Shown here: positions 48,701-60,427 of the stretch, in pieces | How the letters are laid out: every line of letters begins with the position of its first letter | How positions within the stretch are numbered: position 1 is the stretch's first letter | Assembly (NCBI GenBank): GCA_013396915.1 | Contig: VWZL01001940.1 | Coordinates: 795,152-859,151 of the forward strand | Length of the DNA: 64,000 bases | Reading direction: 5' to 3' | Source: Stercorarius parasiticus | Taxonomy: Eukaryota; Chordata; Aves; Charadriiformes; Stercorariidae | Program-made: the position numbers and the translations under genes | Notes under the pieces: model-generated | Seen by the model: only the letters and a program-made list of their open reading frames with translations | Told to the model about the DNA's origin: nothing | Database searches by the model: none

Positions 48701-51700
48701 TCTGGTGTCTGGACACCAACTTTAAAGTAATTCTCTATTAGCATTAAACTATTTAAGTGCAAAACAATTTTGTTTTAAAAATCTATGATTGCAGCATCCA
48801 TCTTCCTGAATAACATTTTGAAGCCAGAAAGTAAGGACTTTCATTTTCCATGAGTGCATTCCAGGCTGTCTTCTAGCCATCTCTGGTTAAAAAAATCAGT
48901 GCAAAATAAACAATGGTGAAGTACTAGTTTAACCATTGAACTTACTTGAATTTAAGAAACATACTTTATTTTACACTATATATATATATTATTTATATAT
49001 TTATAGAGAGAGATTAAATTACACTGGACTTGAAAAGTATAAAGAAAGCCAAAAAAATGTTACTATTTTTTCCTGCAGCACCAAAGGAAGCTTTTTTTTT
49101 TTAAAATGAAAACTCTTCCTTGGGTGAGCAGCCTAGCCGTATTAGCTGTAATAAGAACTCATTACATTATTCCTTTGCAAATGACTATGTGATTCACATA
49201 ACTCCATGTTTACGCTCTGCCACATTATAATTTGTGATGCTCTTTGCCTGAAGAACAGCTCCTGGTTCCACTGTCATTACTTCTTGTCCTGCGTTCAGAG
49301 GTTTGCTAGCAGTAGTGTCATGGCTATACTACAGTTCCACTTGGAGAATTGGCCTGGTTTTGGGATGACAATAAACCCTGCAAACAAAGCAGTTTACATT
49401 AATCCAGCAAGAGAACCTGGCATTCATTTTATAAAGTTCTTAGCCTGAAGCTAAAACGAGTACAATTTATTTTTACCACCTTGCTTACTTTAGACACCAG
49501 CACCTTCTTTCCTGCAAAACAATCTACGCCACTGTCGTATCAGTCAAGCAGCACAAAAGAGCTTTCAGTAAGTCAGAAAGCGTGTGCGTTCGTGACACAC
49601 GATGATTCTGATCCCAGCATTTGATTTAATCTACCTTGCATTTTGAGTCACTGTGAAACTTCAAAAATCGTACACCAAAAAAGTGATCAGCATTTTATTA
49701 GGGCAGCAACAAACAAACCTATTCTGCGATCAACAAGTTTGACACCTGACCTGGTACAGGGAAACGCTCAAGCCCTTGTATGCTATTCAATATTACAAGC
49801 TTTGAATAGAAAAATAGATTATCTAACCAAATTTTTATTTTGGTAATTTTAAAAGATAATGAAACACCGAGTAAGAGTTCAATAAAGATTTCCCATTATA
49901 ATTTAAGCTTGCATTCAGGAAAACTTTTTACCAGTGCGTTTAACTATGTTGCCATTGAAATAAAATGAGACTTACTTAACTTGAGACACAGTCCCGCGAC
50001 TGCGCGGCGGCCCTTGCTAGACAGAGGCTACTGCTCCGGATTAAGGCAACTATACCTTACAGATCCATATCAATGGATACATTCCATTTCGGATTTATGT
50101 GTAGTAGTCCCTTTTTAATCATTTACATAAAAGTAACTGTAAATCTGACTTATATAGGAAAAGCTTAATATCAAAACGCAGCCTTCTGGCAAGGTCGTTA
50201 TTTAGTTATAACAAGAGCCAGCAGGCCGAGGAGCACAATGGCAGCTAAGCTAGAAGCGCACCAGTGAGTATCACTGCGCAACTCCTTGCTACGTAGGCAC
50301 GACAAATGCAGTTTTAGCAATTCCTCTGAACAGCTACCAGCTTAGGTTCTTACCTCAAAATTAAGATCCTGTGACTCAGATCCATCAAACTAGACAAGCT
50401 CGGGCAGCAATTAGCACACAATGTGGAATTAGGTCACATCTTCAGAATCTACAGGAGCTCTTTCTTGCTTGGATCCAAGAACTGAGAAGTCACGACTGAT
50501 GGAAGAAAACCTTGACCACAGACCAAAGAGGTGGAAGGGAGGCCTGGACTGGCTGGATTCGAGTCATCAAGTTTCTACTAAAACCGTAGCCCTTCCTTTT
50601 AAAAAACATCTATTCTACCAGTTCAGACACATTATGAATCTGGATACGTTTGTAGGATTTACAGCAGAGTCAGTTTACGTGTGTGTGCATGTGTGTACAT
50701 ACCCATGTGCACATTTTATATTACATTCATATATAATGAAGTACATAGCGCTTAATTTGGTGCCCTCCATAGATCACATCTGCAGGAACTAGAACACTTT
50801 TTTTATTTTTACGTGTTTATTTAGTGGATATCTCCGATTCAAACACTGTTGAGGTAGACTGAAGCGGGTTGGTCTTTAAACTTGTTTGACATTCAGAATG
50901 TGCAAAGATACTGCATATTTCATAAGAAGAGAACAAGTTTCCTGGACATTAATTAAGGAATAGATAGTGAAAAAAGGCAGAATTTCAGAGCAAACAAGTT
51001 ACGGAAGCACTTCCGAAAATTTTTACCCAGAAAGTTTTGTTCAAAAGTGATGAAGATGAATCAGAACTCTACAGTTCATTACTGAAGCATTCTTCAGAAG
51101 TCTACTCAATCCAGCAGCAACTGGCAGGTCTTTCTTGCCAGAAGATTATATCCGCTAAGCAACTCTAAAACACCCTGGAAAAAGACATCCAAAGGTATTA
51201 TTTTCAGTCTTTAATAAATCAGTGATCCAAACTGTTCATGTGAAAAATATGTGCTTTATAAGCACACTGAAAGTACTAGGGATGGCATAAGATGAAGCCT
51301 TTTTCAACAGGCTTATAACCACGCTATACAGACGAAGAGAAATACATACTATTTTCGTATCACATTTACACTGTAACGCAACCGATTGCTGGGAAACAAA
51401 ATGAGGAGTCATTCGTTTTCGTACAACTCCTCTAGAAACAGGCGGCACATGCTGAAATTCAGCGTGGTGCCTCGTTCCCTGTCAACTACCAGACACTCCG
51501 GAATTCAAGTTCCAAGACCAGGAACAAGGAGTCAGTCCTGGTTTCAGCTCCCAGGCCTGATTTAAAGAGCAGAAGTGCAGCCCAGGTGGCTCTAAGTGAG
51601 TACTAGGCACGCCTCATATTTCAGTCCTTGCTCTGAATTAATTCTGCAACTCCGAGCAGGCAAGCCACAGGAACACCAAAGCAGAAGGAACATCAAGATC

Positions 51701-54612
51701 AATAAATGTCCTGGTGCTACTGCAGGCAGGTATTTCAAAAACTTCACAAGGCCTGCCTTAAATCTTGACCAGGCTACGATGGTCATTCCAGAGCTTCACT
51801 TCTGTGGGAGAGATCAGAAACGTTGCGAGTTCCTTCAAGTACTTTATTTCAGAAGACGTCTTAGACCTTAGATATTCATACAGGAAAAGCAAGAATAAGA
51901 ATTTGTTTTTCAGGCACAGATAGAAGTTTTACCGAAGTGGTGAGCGTTCTCGGTGGGTCCCGAGTAACAAAAAAGATTCTATAGAATTCCGGCATTATAT
52001 CAGAGCCTTTCAAACAAGGCCATTCAAGAAGCTATGTTAGGTCTAACACAGGAAACTTCGGAAAACCACATTAGAAAAGCAAGTGAGGGCTCAAAAAAAG
52101 TTGCAGTTTTGATACAGAAGTTACCCCACAAAAGTCCGAGCTGTAATACAAAGGGTGTGGGACTAGAATATTTGTAATTGCATTCTCTGGGAATAATAGG
52201 ATGGATAAGGTTATGAAAAAATATAGAAAGCTCCTGCCTGTAAAGGAAGAATAAAGAAATTAGACTGCAGTGCTTTCTGTGATTAAACTACCTGGTCTAG
52301 CCAAGCAGGTGGTAGAAGGTGGAACAAGAGCTGCAACAACTCCTTAGCGTAATAGCAGATCTGCAGAGTTTAACAGCCATGACAGGAAAGACACAAGGTG
52401 AGATGCAGCAACTGCAGATCTGCCGTGCGGTACACCGCATCAGCCTAAAGAACAAACAGATCATACAGAGCAAGCAGCAGAAATAAATTAAGAGACTGTT
52501 CAAAAAAGTTTTGAAAATAAATGTAGTCTTTTATTATTAGTAGTATTTTGTCAGCATGTGGGCCTAGCAGGGGGTGGCAAAATGGAACAGTTACGAGACC
52601 CAAGCCAGGAATTTGATAGAACAGTCTTCATCACAACCTCAGAGAACGTCCTCCAAGTAGGTGCTACATCATCTGCCATCTCAGTAGCTTCCTCTGCAGC
52701 TGAAATGTGCTGCTTTTGCAGAGGACTCTGTCATTTTTTCTTACTTCCATTAGCAATATGAGAGTATTAAACACAGAGCGTTGCTTGGGCTATTCCATGT
52801 TTATCTATGCATTCACCGACTTCCCGAAACACACAGGACTTTGCATATTTGGTAAAAATAGGCTTGCGCGGGTAGGAATGAAAAGCCGTAACATATACAA
52901 TCAGTAAGGTCATTTCCACCCAAGGTTCATGGCACTCAGAGCTGTGGTCTGTCCAGAAAGACCTGCAGCGCTCCTAAGACTCCTCACAATTAATGAGATT
53001 GCAGGGGGGGCTATTTTTAATTTTTTTAAAATTGGACACATGAGCGGGACAGGGGAAGTTCATGTCTATGAGCTACTTCACAACACTCCTGGCACACGCT
53101 CAGCCTGGGCCGTGGCCACGCGCGTGCTGCTGCCGCAGTCACGGCTCAGCTGGCTCCCCGTAACTCCCTGGACGTCACAACTTTCCTACTTTCTGTTTTG
53201 AAATTGAAATGTGGAAAAAGCAAAGAGGTCCAATGTAACAACCAACATTAAAAAAAAAGTCTCATAGTACATTTCACTACTGCAGTCAAACCAATTTTAA
53301 AAGTGGCAGCATTAATGACTGCCCATACAAAAAAGGCATTGATTTGTTAAACAATTTCTGCTATGGCCAGTATATGAAATAATGGGAATTTATTATTTGA
53401 AGAACACACCATGGGTAGTTTATTCCTATCCAGAACTGTGACATTCCTGGAGTAATTTGAAAAAGTAATCTGGTCTGAGACCTTTGCTTGACAAGAGAGC
53501 CCACGGTCCAATACATTTATTATAATATGCCAAAACAGAATGAGATTTTTTTACATTTGTTTAAAATTCTGTAGTCAAATCAGCTGAATTGTTCTTAAGA
53601 TTTGCATGAACAAAATCTCTGACAGTTTCTGATTCCAAATGAATCAGCATTTATTAGCATAAGTCTCTGAACTGCATATACTCACTGAATCGGATATTAA
53701 TCTCTAGTGGAGTCATAAAACTAATTGAGAATGTTCAAGGAAGCACAGACTGAACATTCATATAACATACTACAAAGACATACTTTGTATGGGATTTAGG
53801 GGGGACACAACAAAGCTGATACCTATATTTACACAGCCTGTATGTTCGCTAAAGAGAGTTCTAAATACATTATTTGTTTTCCATTTCCTTTTTTCCCCCC
53901 CGCTTTGTTCTAGCGGTGTTACAGAAAAGTATAAATGCTTGAAGCATTTGACACCAGATCTTGTAAAACCATGTAGTCACGTGAAGGAGGTTTCACTCAC
54001 AACTTCTGTGCACATAAAGGAGTTTTGCTCCTAACAGAGGTGTATCACCATTTTACTCATTGTCAACAGAAAGAAAAGTCAAGGCTGCTAGAAAACCAGC
54101 AGAACAAGACTAACTAAAAATCTGTCTAGTGCTATTAGGCAAGATTACTTCAAGACTAGTATATGATTAGCAAATGGAAGATACGCACGTCCAAAAGAAA
54201 AATAATTTAAATAATTTGAGATGCAACTTCTTGTGTGCTGGGAAAAGCACAAAAGGCTTTTGCCAGCAGAAACCTGATTTGGCTCGAGCAATAGGACCTT
54301 AAGCTTCATGTAGGTCATAAGGGCTCACGCACTTAGAACAGTCATTTCTCTAGCTTACTCAAACTACAAAAGTCTGCAAGGTTAAAAATTTTCAGATTAG
54401 AAAATAATGAAATAGAGATAAAGCAGGGAAAACCTTGGGGGAAAGCACAGGACTTAAGGCATACCCATAAAATAAGTGTGATCTTATCAGGAGAAGAAGT
54501 GAGCCAAATGAATTTGATAAGGTTGATCAGCACCTACCTAAAATCCAACTTCAAAAACCAGAAAAGAATGTGACCATACACGTGATTTCCTTGAGAAGTT
54601 TGTGGAACATTA
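43800..54612. other. Interval between convergent MOK and WDR20, no confident gene
   Basis: No gene is recognised. The part from about 47600 to 53200 looks somewhat richer in GC and CpG than either side. Plus-strand open frames with partly protein-like content occur at 44339-44580, 45333-45419, 48086-48360, 49206-49447, 50469-50791 and 52319-52486. The last encodes a Gln/Leu-rich helical stretch (EQELQQLLSVIADLQSL). Some have acceptor and donor sites, but they do not chain into one reading frame across the region, and I match none to a known family. Confidence 0.4.
45705..45750. repeat. Compound microsatellite (TG)n(TA)n(A)n
   Basis: About twelve TG units are followed by about seven TA units and nine A. 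It is a typical polymorphic simple repeat. Confidence 0.95.
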
Positions 54613-54960
54613 TTAAATAAAGACAAGCAAGATGACACTTTCATGTTCCAAGACGTCTTTTGCCAAAGTATCTTCTATGACCACAGAACTTGTGGAAGTT
54701 TGTTCCGTTTCATGCTCACACTGGCTGTTGAGAAACTGGTTTGACCAACCAGTTCTTGCATCATTTGATGTAACTGGCTGTTCCCAGACGCTTTCAGGAT
54801 GGATTTCACGTTGTTCCTCCACTGGCACCTGGTTCTTAACTATGCACATATTATATACCCAGACCATCAGAGTGGTCAATCGGTAGCTTCTGAAGTTCCA
54901 GAAGGTTCTCAAGTTCACATAAGATGATTTTCTCAGATTTAGTTTACAGAGTATTTTCAC
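54613..54960 (-). other. Exon-like open frame, possible alternative 3' exon of WDR20
   Basis: The minus-strand frame begins exactly after a good acceptor (CTCTGTCTCTTAG) and runs 115 codons to TAA. The codon just before it is the TAG of the acceptor itself. Its entry phase (0) matches the spare donor near the end of WDR20 exon 3. The second half reads like protein (HPESVWEQPVTSNDARTG, EHETEQTSTSSVVIEDTL). I do not recognise the sequence. A chance open frame is the main alternative. Confidence 0.25.
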
Positions 54961-57193
54961 CTAAGAGACAGAGTCCTACCTCAGTTAGGCTGGACCAAAA
55001 GTAACTAACTTTTTAACTGAAATGTCTCAAAAGTGGCTTTGAAACGCTTAAGTAAATATCATTTGTCTGGCTCCTTCATCGGTTAACATAGAACCACTGC
55101 TGCAAGGGTGATTCAATCCCTGCTCCACTCAGATGGAAGGGCAACATCTTAAGTCTTTGCCTAAAGTGGTTCCAAGAAATTTTGCAGCCAAAGTTTTAGT
55201 CTAGTTCAGAGGAGTTTAATTCTAGACTAGCCAGTTTTTCTAGACGTAAAACACTTGAATCATGTGTGAGCCATATCCTCAGGGCTGTAAATTCAGCATT
55301 CATTAGAGGTAAATGTCAAGATGTCAAGTTGGCATAAAGAACATACCCTGCACCAGAGTCCATCGAGGAAAGAGCTCCTGTAGAGTCCTAGAAGGAACGA
55401 CAACGCTCTGCCCCAGTTCCCATTTGACAGGTAGGCAGAGAAAATCTAGATACATCCGTGTCCATGTTTTACTGAATCTGAGTTTAAACAAGTCTGATAA
55501 GTGGTTTGATGAGTATTCTATTTCATATTACTCTAGTCTTAAAAAGAAAAATAAGTATCATGAGACTTGACCTTATCAGCAAGATTTAAACATCAAAAGG
55601 TATGCATCGTCTTGAGATGAAGTGAAACATTTACTCAGAGCAGGTTACAGGATGCATCAAATTCTTACTTTAAAATACGGCAAGTTTTCATATAATAAAT
55701 CTCATTTCAATAAGCTTTCATTGTGGCCATTTGCTGAGTACAGAATGATAGCATAAGACCACCTACAGACTGCAAGATAAATTAAAACTCAAATGTGGAA
55801 AGGACTATTGAAAGTTATCTACATTTACAGTTCAATCACACATTTTTATTTAACATCAGTATACAGAGGACAACCCCAGCAAGTTATTTTGTAATGTCAA
55901 GTATTTAGTAAAGTTCTTCAGCTGTAACAGTGACAATAGAACAGCTAAAAATAAGCAGTATGAAACAAACATGATCTTCTTAAAATTATAAATATACCAA
56001 CAATACTTCTTAAAGCTTAATTATTGCAACAGTTAAATCAACAATAGTTCATGTTAGAAAGGCTCTATGAAATTTATTCAAGTTGTCAAGAAATTAGATG
56101 GAAGTGTAAAAAGGAAATACATATGAATTTTACTTTTGATTTTCACTAAAGGTAGTCAATACAATTTTGTACAGTATCACCTAACATGTCAATCTTTAAC
56201 AAACTCCAGTATACAGAATTCATAAAATGCAGAAAAAAATATTGTTTAATCTTTACATGTAAATTGACAGTAAATTAACTGACACAAATTTTATTATTGT
56301 AACATAAGCAGGCCAGCATTTTAAATATTAATTTAGTAGCTTTATCTTGTTAAAGGGGCAGACATATACAGTCATTCCAAGTACATAACCAAATTTTAAG
56401 AGCTGATAATTCAGAACATGGGTTTTCTAAAAAGTGTTTAGTAAAAGTCATGTTATTTCCTAATCCAGACATCTTCATCATAAAGCCTTTACAGGGTTAT
56501 GATCTCTCCTGGCTTTACCGGAGCCACTAGTCACGCCTCCTCACACACGCACACGCGCAAACACACATACCTTGCTATAAATATCACACCAGTGTACTAG
56601 GTTTAAATTCACCCTAATAATGCGGGTATGCTATGTGCAACTTTGCTATTATGCACATTACAGAAAGCTTCAAATTTCAGCATGGTAACCTGAAGTCATA
56701 TAGCTGTGTTTCAGTTTTACTATAATCATCCCTGAAGTTTATACAGATACCGTATCACGTTAAAAGAAATCTATTTGATAGTACTTAAATACCAGCAATT
56801 GAACTTCAATTGTAATGATGAAATGCTCCTTTCCATTGAGGAAGAATTAGTATGTATAGCTGCTCATCTCACTCAAATATAGTACATGAATGTTTAAGTA
56901 CTTTCACTAAAACAGAAGTCATACTAAAACATGATACTGTACTACAATTGTAGTTAACTAGAAAATTCAAGGATGTTATAATTTAAGTCTAACTTTTCCT
57001 GTACAATAAGTCAAATAAATAAATTCCATGTGCATTTGTTTTACAAAATGGTAGCATGTTTATCTTGCTAGGTTATACACTGCCGTTTCACCTCTCCACG
57101 CTTCTGGCCAATCTTACCTTGAGCTTTCTCACAAAGGAAACAACTAATCAGTAACTTTCACTTCGATAAAATGGCGATGAAGATGGTGAATAG

Positions 57194-57355
57194 TTAATTA
57201 AAATCAAACACAGAAATTATATAGTTTATCTGACCGCTAAATTCAGAGAAAACTTGTTTTGCATATCCAGGTACCACTTTGGGTTCTGGGGAGTTTTGCT
57301 GAGTTGTTTTTTTTTTAAATTGCTTCTGCAGGTCCTCTAATTCAGCTGGAAGTAG
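57194..57355 (-). other. Exon-like open frame, possible alternative terminal exon of WDR20
   Basis: The minus-strand frame opens right after the acceptor TTATCTTTATAG and encodes 53 residues to TAA. It begins LLPAELEDLQKQFKKK and contains NSPEPKVVPGYAKQVFSEF, which is protein-like. Phase 0 entry fits the spare phase-0 donor at 60440-60445 in WDR20 exon 3; the other two frames have early stops. I cannot match it to a known WDR20 isoform from memory. Confidence 0.35.
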
Positions 57356-60221
57356 CTATAAAGATAACATATGAAGTTTACATTGCTCCCTTTAAAATTC
57401 CTTTTCTGCGTTTTCAGATTAATACAAGAGTTCTATAGTCCCATTTAGGTTTCCCATCAGGGGCTGGGAAAGACGGGGGCAGGGGGAGAGGAGACAGCAA
57501 ACTGTCACCACGTTGAGAAGAAAGTTCATGCTGTTGTTAAGGCAACCTATTTTTCTCACCACGCTGAACCTTCTTCCTCAGAAACAGGCTAACAAAAAGG
57601 GAGAGTAAAAAATTGAAACTAACGAATCCTGAGCCTCATTCAACTGGTTTCTTACGAAATTTTGCCATTCACTGGACCTCGCTCTGACTGGAAGTTAGTA
57701 CAACAGTTCTGTAAGTGCAATGCAAGAATGGCCTATCCAGTGAGGAAGCTCAAGGTATGATTATATATACGCTGAAGTAGTAATTTGGAAAGTTTATAAA
57801 CAAATTGTCAGGACACACTGTGAGCACTGTATCAGCTATCATAAGGATCATGGCTGAAGAGACGTTTCTGGATTTTTTTTTCCCCCCTAAGGGCAGCACC
57901 AGCCCAACCAGAAAAATGAAGAGAACTCGTCACACATAGAAGTGTCCAATTATCCAGCGCATCTTTTGATGGCTATTAAAAATGAGAGGGAAAGGTATCA
58001 CTGGCTCAATGGAAATTACACTCGACACTGCAAGCCTGCTTCACTTTTCCATCCGATTCTTTCTTTAGGCTGGCAGTGGCATGAATTTAATGAAGGCCTT
58101 TTGAGGCAACGATGGAAGAAGCAGCAAGATTCAGAGGCTTTCACTCTAGAGTTGGCAGAGAAAAACGTGACGGAGTTTTAAGATCACTTGGGGACCCATA
58201 TTTCAAAAGGAAGACTAGAAATAGCAGCTTTAAACCCCAGAGTAATGGGATAGCCTAGGATAAAACAGCTGGCAAAACAGAAATGAATGGTATATAACCC
58301 AGTAAGAAAGACATCACCATGAGTGTTTTATACTTTGACAATTTTCATTAAATAAAATTATTAAGTGCTTTCCTATAAACAAAAAGGATGCTCATAACGT
58401 CCTTCTGGCACAAATATTTTCCTACCAAAGCCCTGTAAACATGCCACCAAAATTTAGTTTTTACCAGCAGAGTGAGCTCACTAGAAATGCAAGTGAAATC
58501 AGAAAAAAAAAATTCATTTGAAAATTTCTAAGTAAATACTTCCTAAACAATATGGCATATACATCAGTGTGCAATATATTAATTTTGAAAGTGATAACTT
58601 CAGCATGAAAATTACTTACCTGTAATTAAAGTTTTCCATATTGGCCAATACATAAATCCTGATTTTTTGGTACTGCATACTTTATCTCTGAAATATTTGA
58701 AATGTCATATTCCAAATCAAAGTCAATACACAAAAATATTTAAGTTATACCCAGTCTAACAAAACCCACCTCTGCCACTGAAAAGAAGTCTAACAGTGTA
58801 GTGTTTAGTAGTGTGCAAAGGAGTTTTAAAACAGAAAGAAAATATAGGTCACAAATCTGAGGCACTGCTGTACGTGTATAAAGTTAATTCATAAGCACAT
58901 GTGAATTGCACTGAGTCACAGAACTGATAACTGCTTTAGTATTTTCACTTAGGAAAAACATTTTAAATAGTTTAGTGTTTTGGAGGGGGGTGCTCTTTTT
59001 TTTTTTTTTCCCCAATTAATGCTAGATCTGTAGGGTTTAGGCAAAAAATACTTCTAGGTAACACCCTCCTCCCTTCTCCACAGAAAAGGGTTTACAATTT
59101 TTAGTTTTAGATTCAACCCTTAAGTATGCATTAAGATGCAGAGCAGACATAGCGCTCTACACATACCTATGTTGTGACAAATATGATAACATCTCAAAGA
59201 AACTTATGTTATACAAACAGTTCTAAGAAAAATTATTGAGGCTTACTTAGAAGCTTATGGCAATGAATATGTGGTATGTAAGTACAGTACCTCTACTTCA
59301 AAAGTCAGATTTATGAACTAAATGATTAAAACCTAATAAACATCAGATTTTCATTTAGGCTGCCCAATGTGGCAATATTCAGGTATTACCAGATTATTTC
59401 TTTTTCTTCAGGTGATAACCTACATCCCCTTTCAGAATTTTTCACAAAAATAATGGTCCTTTTTGCTAGATCCACTCTGGTAATGTTTTCATAGCTGTAT
59501 TCCTTTAAAATATTGCTGGCAAACAAAGCTATTGTAGCACAAAGTACTTTTTAATAAAATAATAATCACCATGTTTAGCTTCATTCAAAATGTAGCTTGC
59601 TATACATTGGACAGAAGAAAAATAAAGTTTTACCTGTGTTCAAGTGCATTAACAACAAGAGCTAAAACTAGTAATATATTTTAATGAAGGGAACTGATAG
59701 AACAGGTGCCATCAAAAAGCATGAGCTTGTCGATGATCAAACTGCCTAACAAAACTGACAGTAAATTAACACTGAAACTACTGAGAGAAAGCTTGCGTGA
59801 TTTCCCCTAACTTAACAAATACATAAATCAAAAATTAGAGTTCCTTGATAATACTGATTCACAATTGCAAGAGCATAAACTACAGTCAAGTAAAGGGCTC
59901 ACAAATCTGTGCATAAAATGGCTGACGCTGGAATAAGAAGTGGATTTACACTAATGGCAGGCCACCGCAGAAAAGTATGGAGGAACAAAACACTTTGGTT
60001 TTAATTTTTTCAGAGGCTCACATTTCTCATTAGACATAAAAGCAGCAGCTTTTCACAAGCTGCTCTCGTTGGGAGTGCTGTATTTTGTAGAAAACATTAG
60101 AAGGATTATAATTATTTTAGTGATTGACAGGTTTTACTTCAATTTTTACATAAATAGCTTTCACCATATTGTGGTTATGCTTAAGTATAAGAACACTGAT
60201 CAATAGTTTAGATGCACAGTA

Positions 60222-60227
60222 TTTATT
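60222..60227 (-). terminator. WDR20: Candidate WDR20 poly(A) signal
   Basis: AATAAA on the minus strand lies about 200 bases past the exon 3 stop codon and is followed by a GT-containing stretch. It would end the isoform that terminates within exon 3. Confidence 0.4.
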
Positions 60228-60427
60228 TCTTCTGCTGGAAGGCAACTATACTTAATAATTGTATCCAAGACACTTCAAATCATTCAGAAATATGGCATGC
60301 AGTATCCAAAAGTATGGCTCTGAGGATTTTTTTTTTTTTACATTAAGCATAAAGAAATTTTATATTCAACATTCATTTATATTTCAAGAAAACTACCTAT
60401 TCAGAGTTCTAGTTCTTTGATGCAGCA

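Larger units (their letters stand above)
55000..60420 (-). other. AT-rich region downstream of WDR20 exon 3
   Basis: Apart from the exon-like segment at 57194-57355, this stretch is AT-rich, with T- and A-runs (for example 58990-59010) and a CA-rich patch at about 56540-56572. It could be long 3' UTR or intron of WDR20 isoforms. Confidence 0.45.

Noticed and set aside
49285..49447. Open frame following a strong pyrimidine-rich acceptor near 49297
   Set aside because: It reads to a stop without a downstream signal or family match and cannot be joined in phase to other segments with confidence; two frames are open at once.
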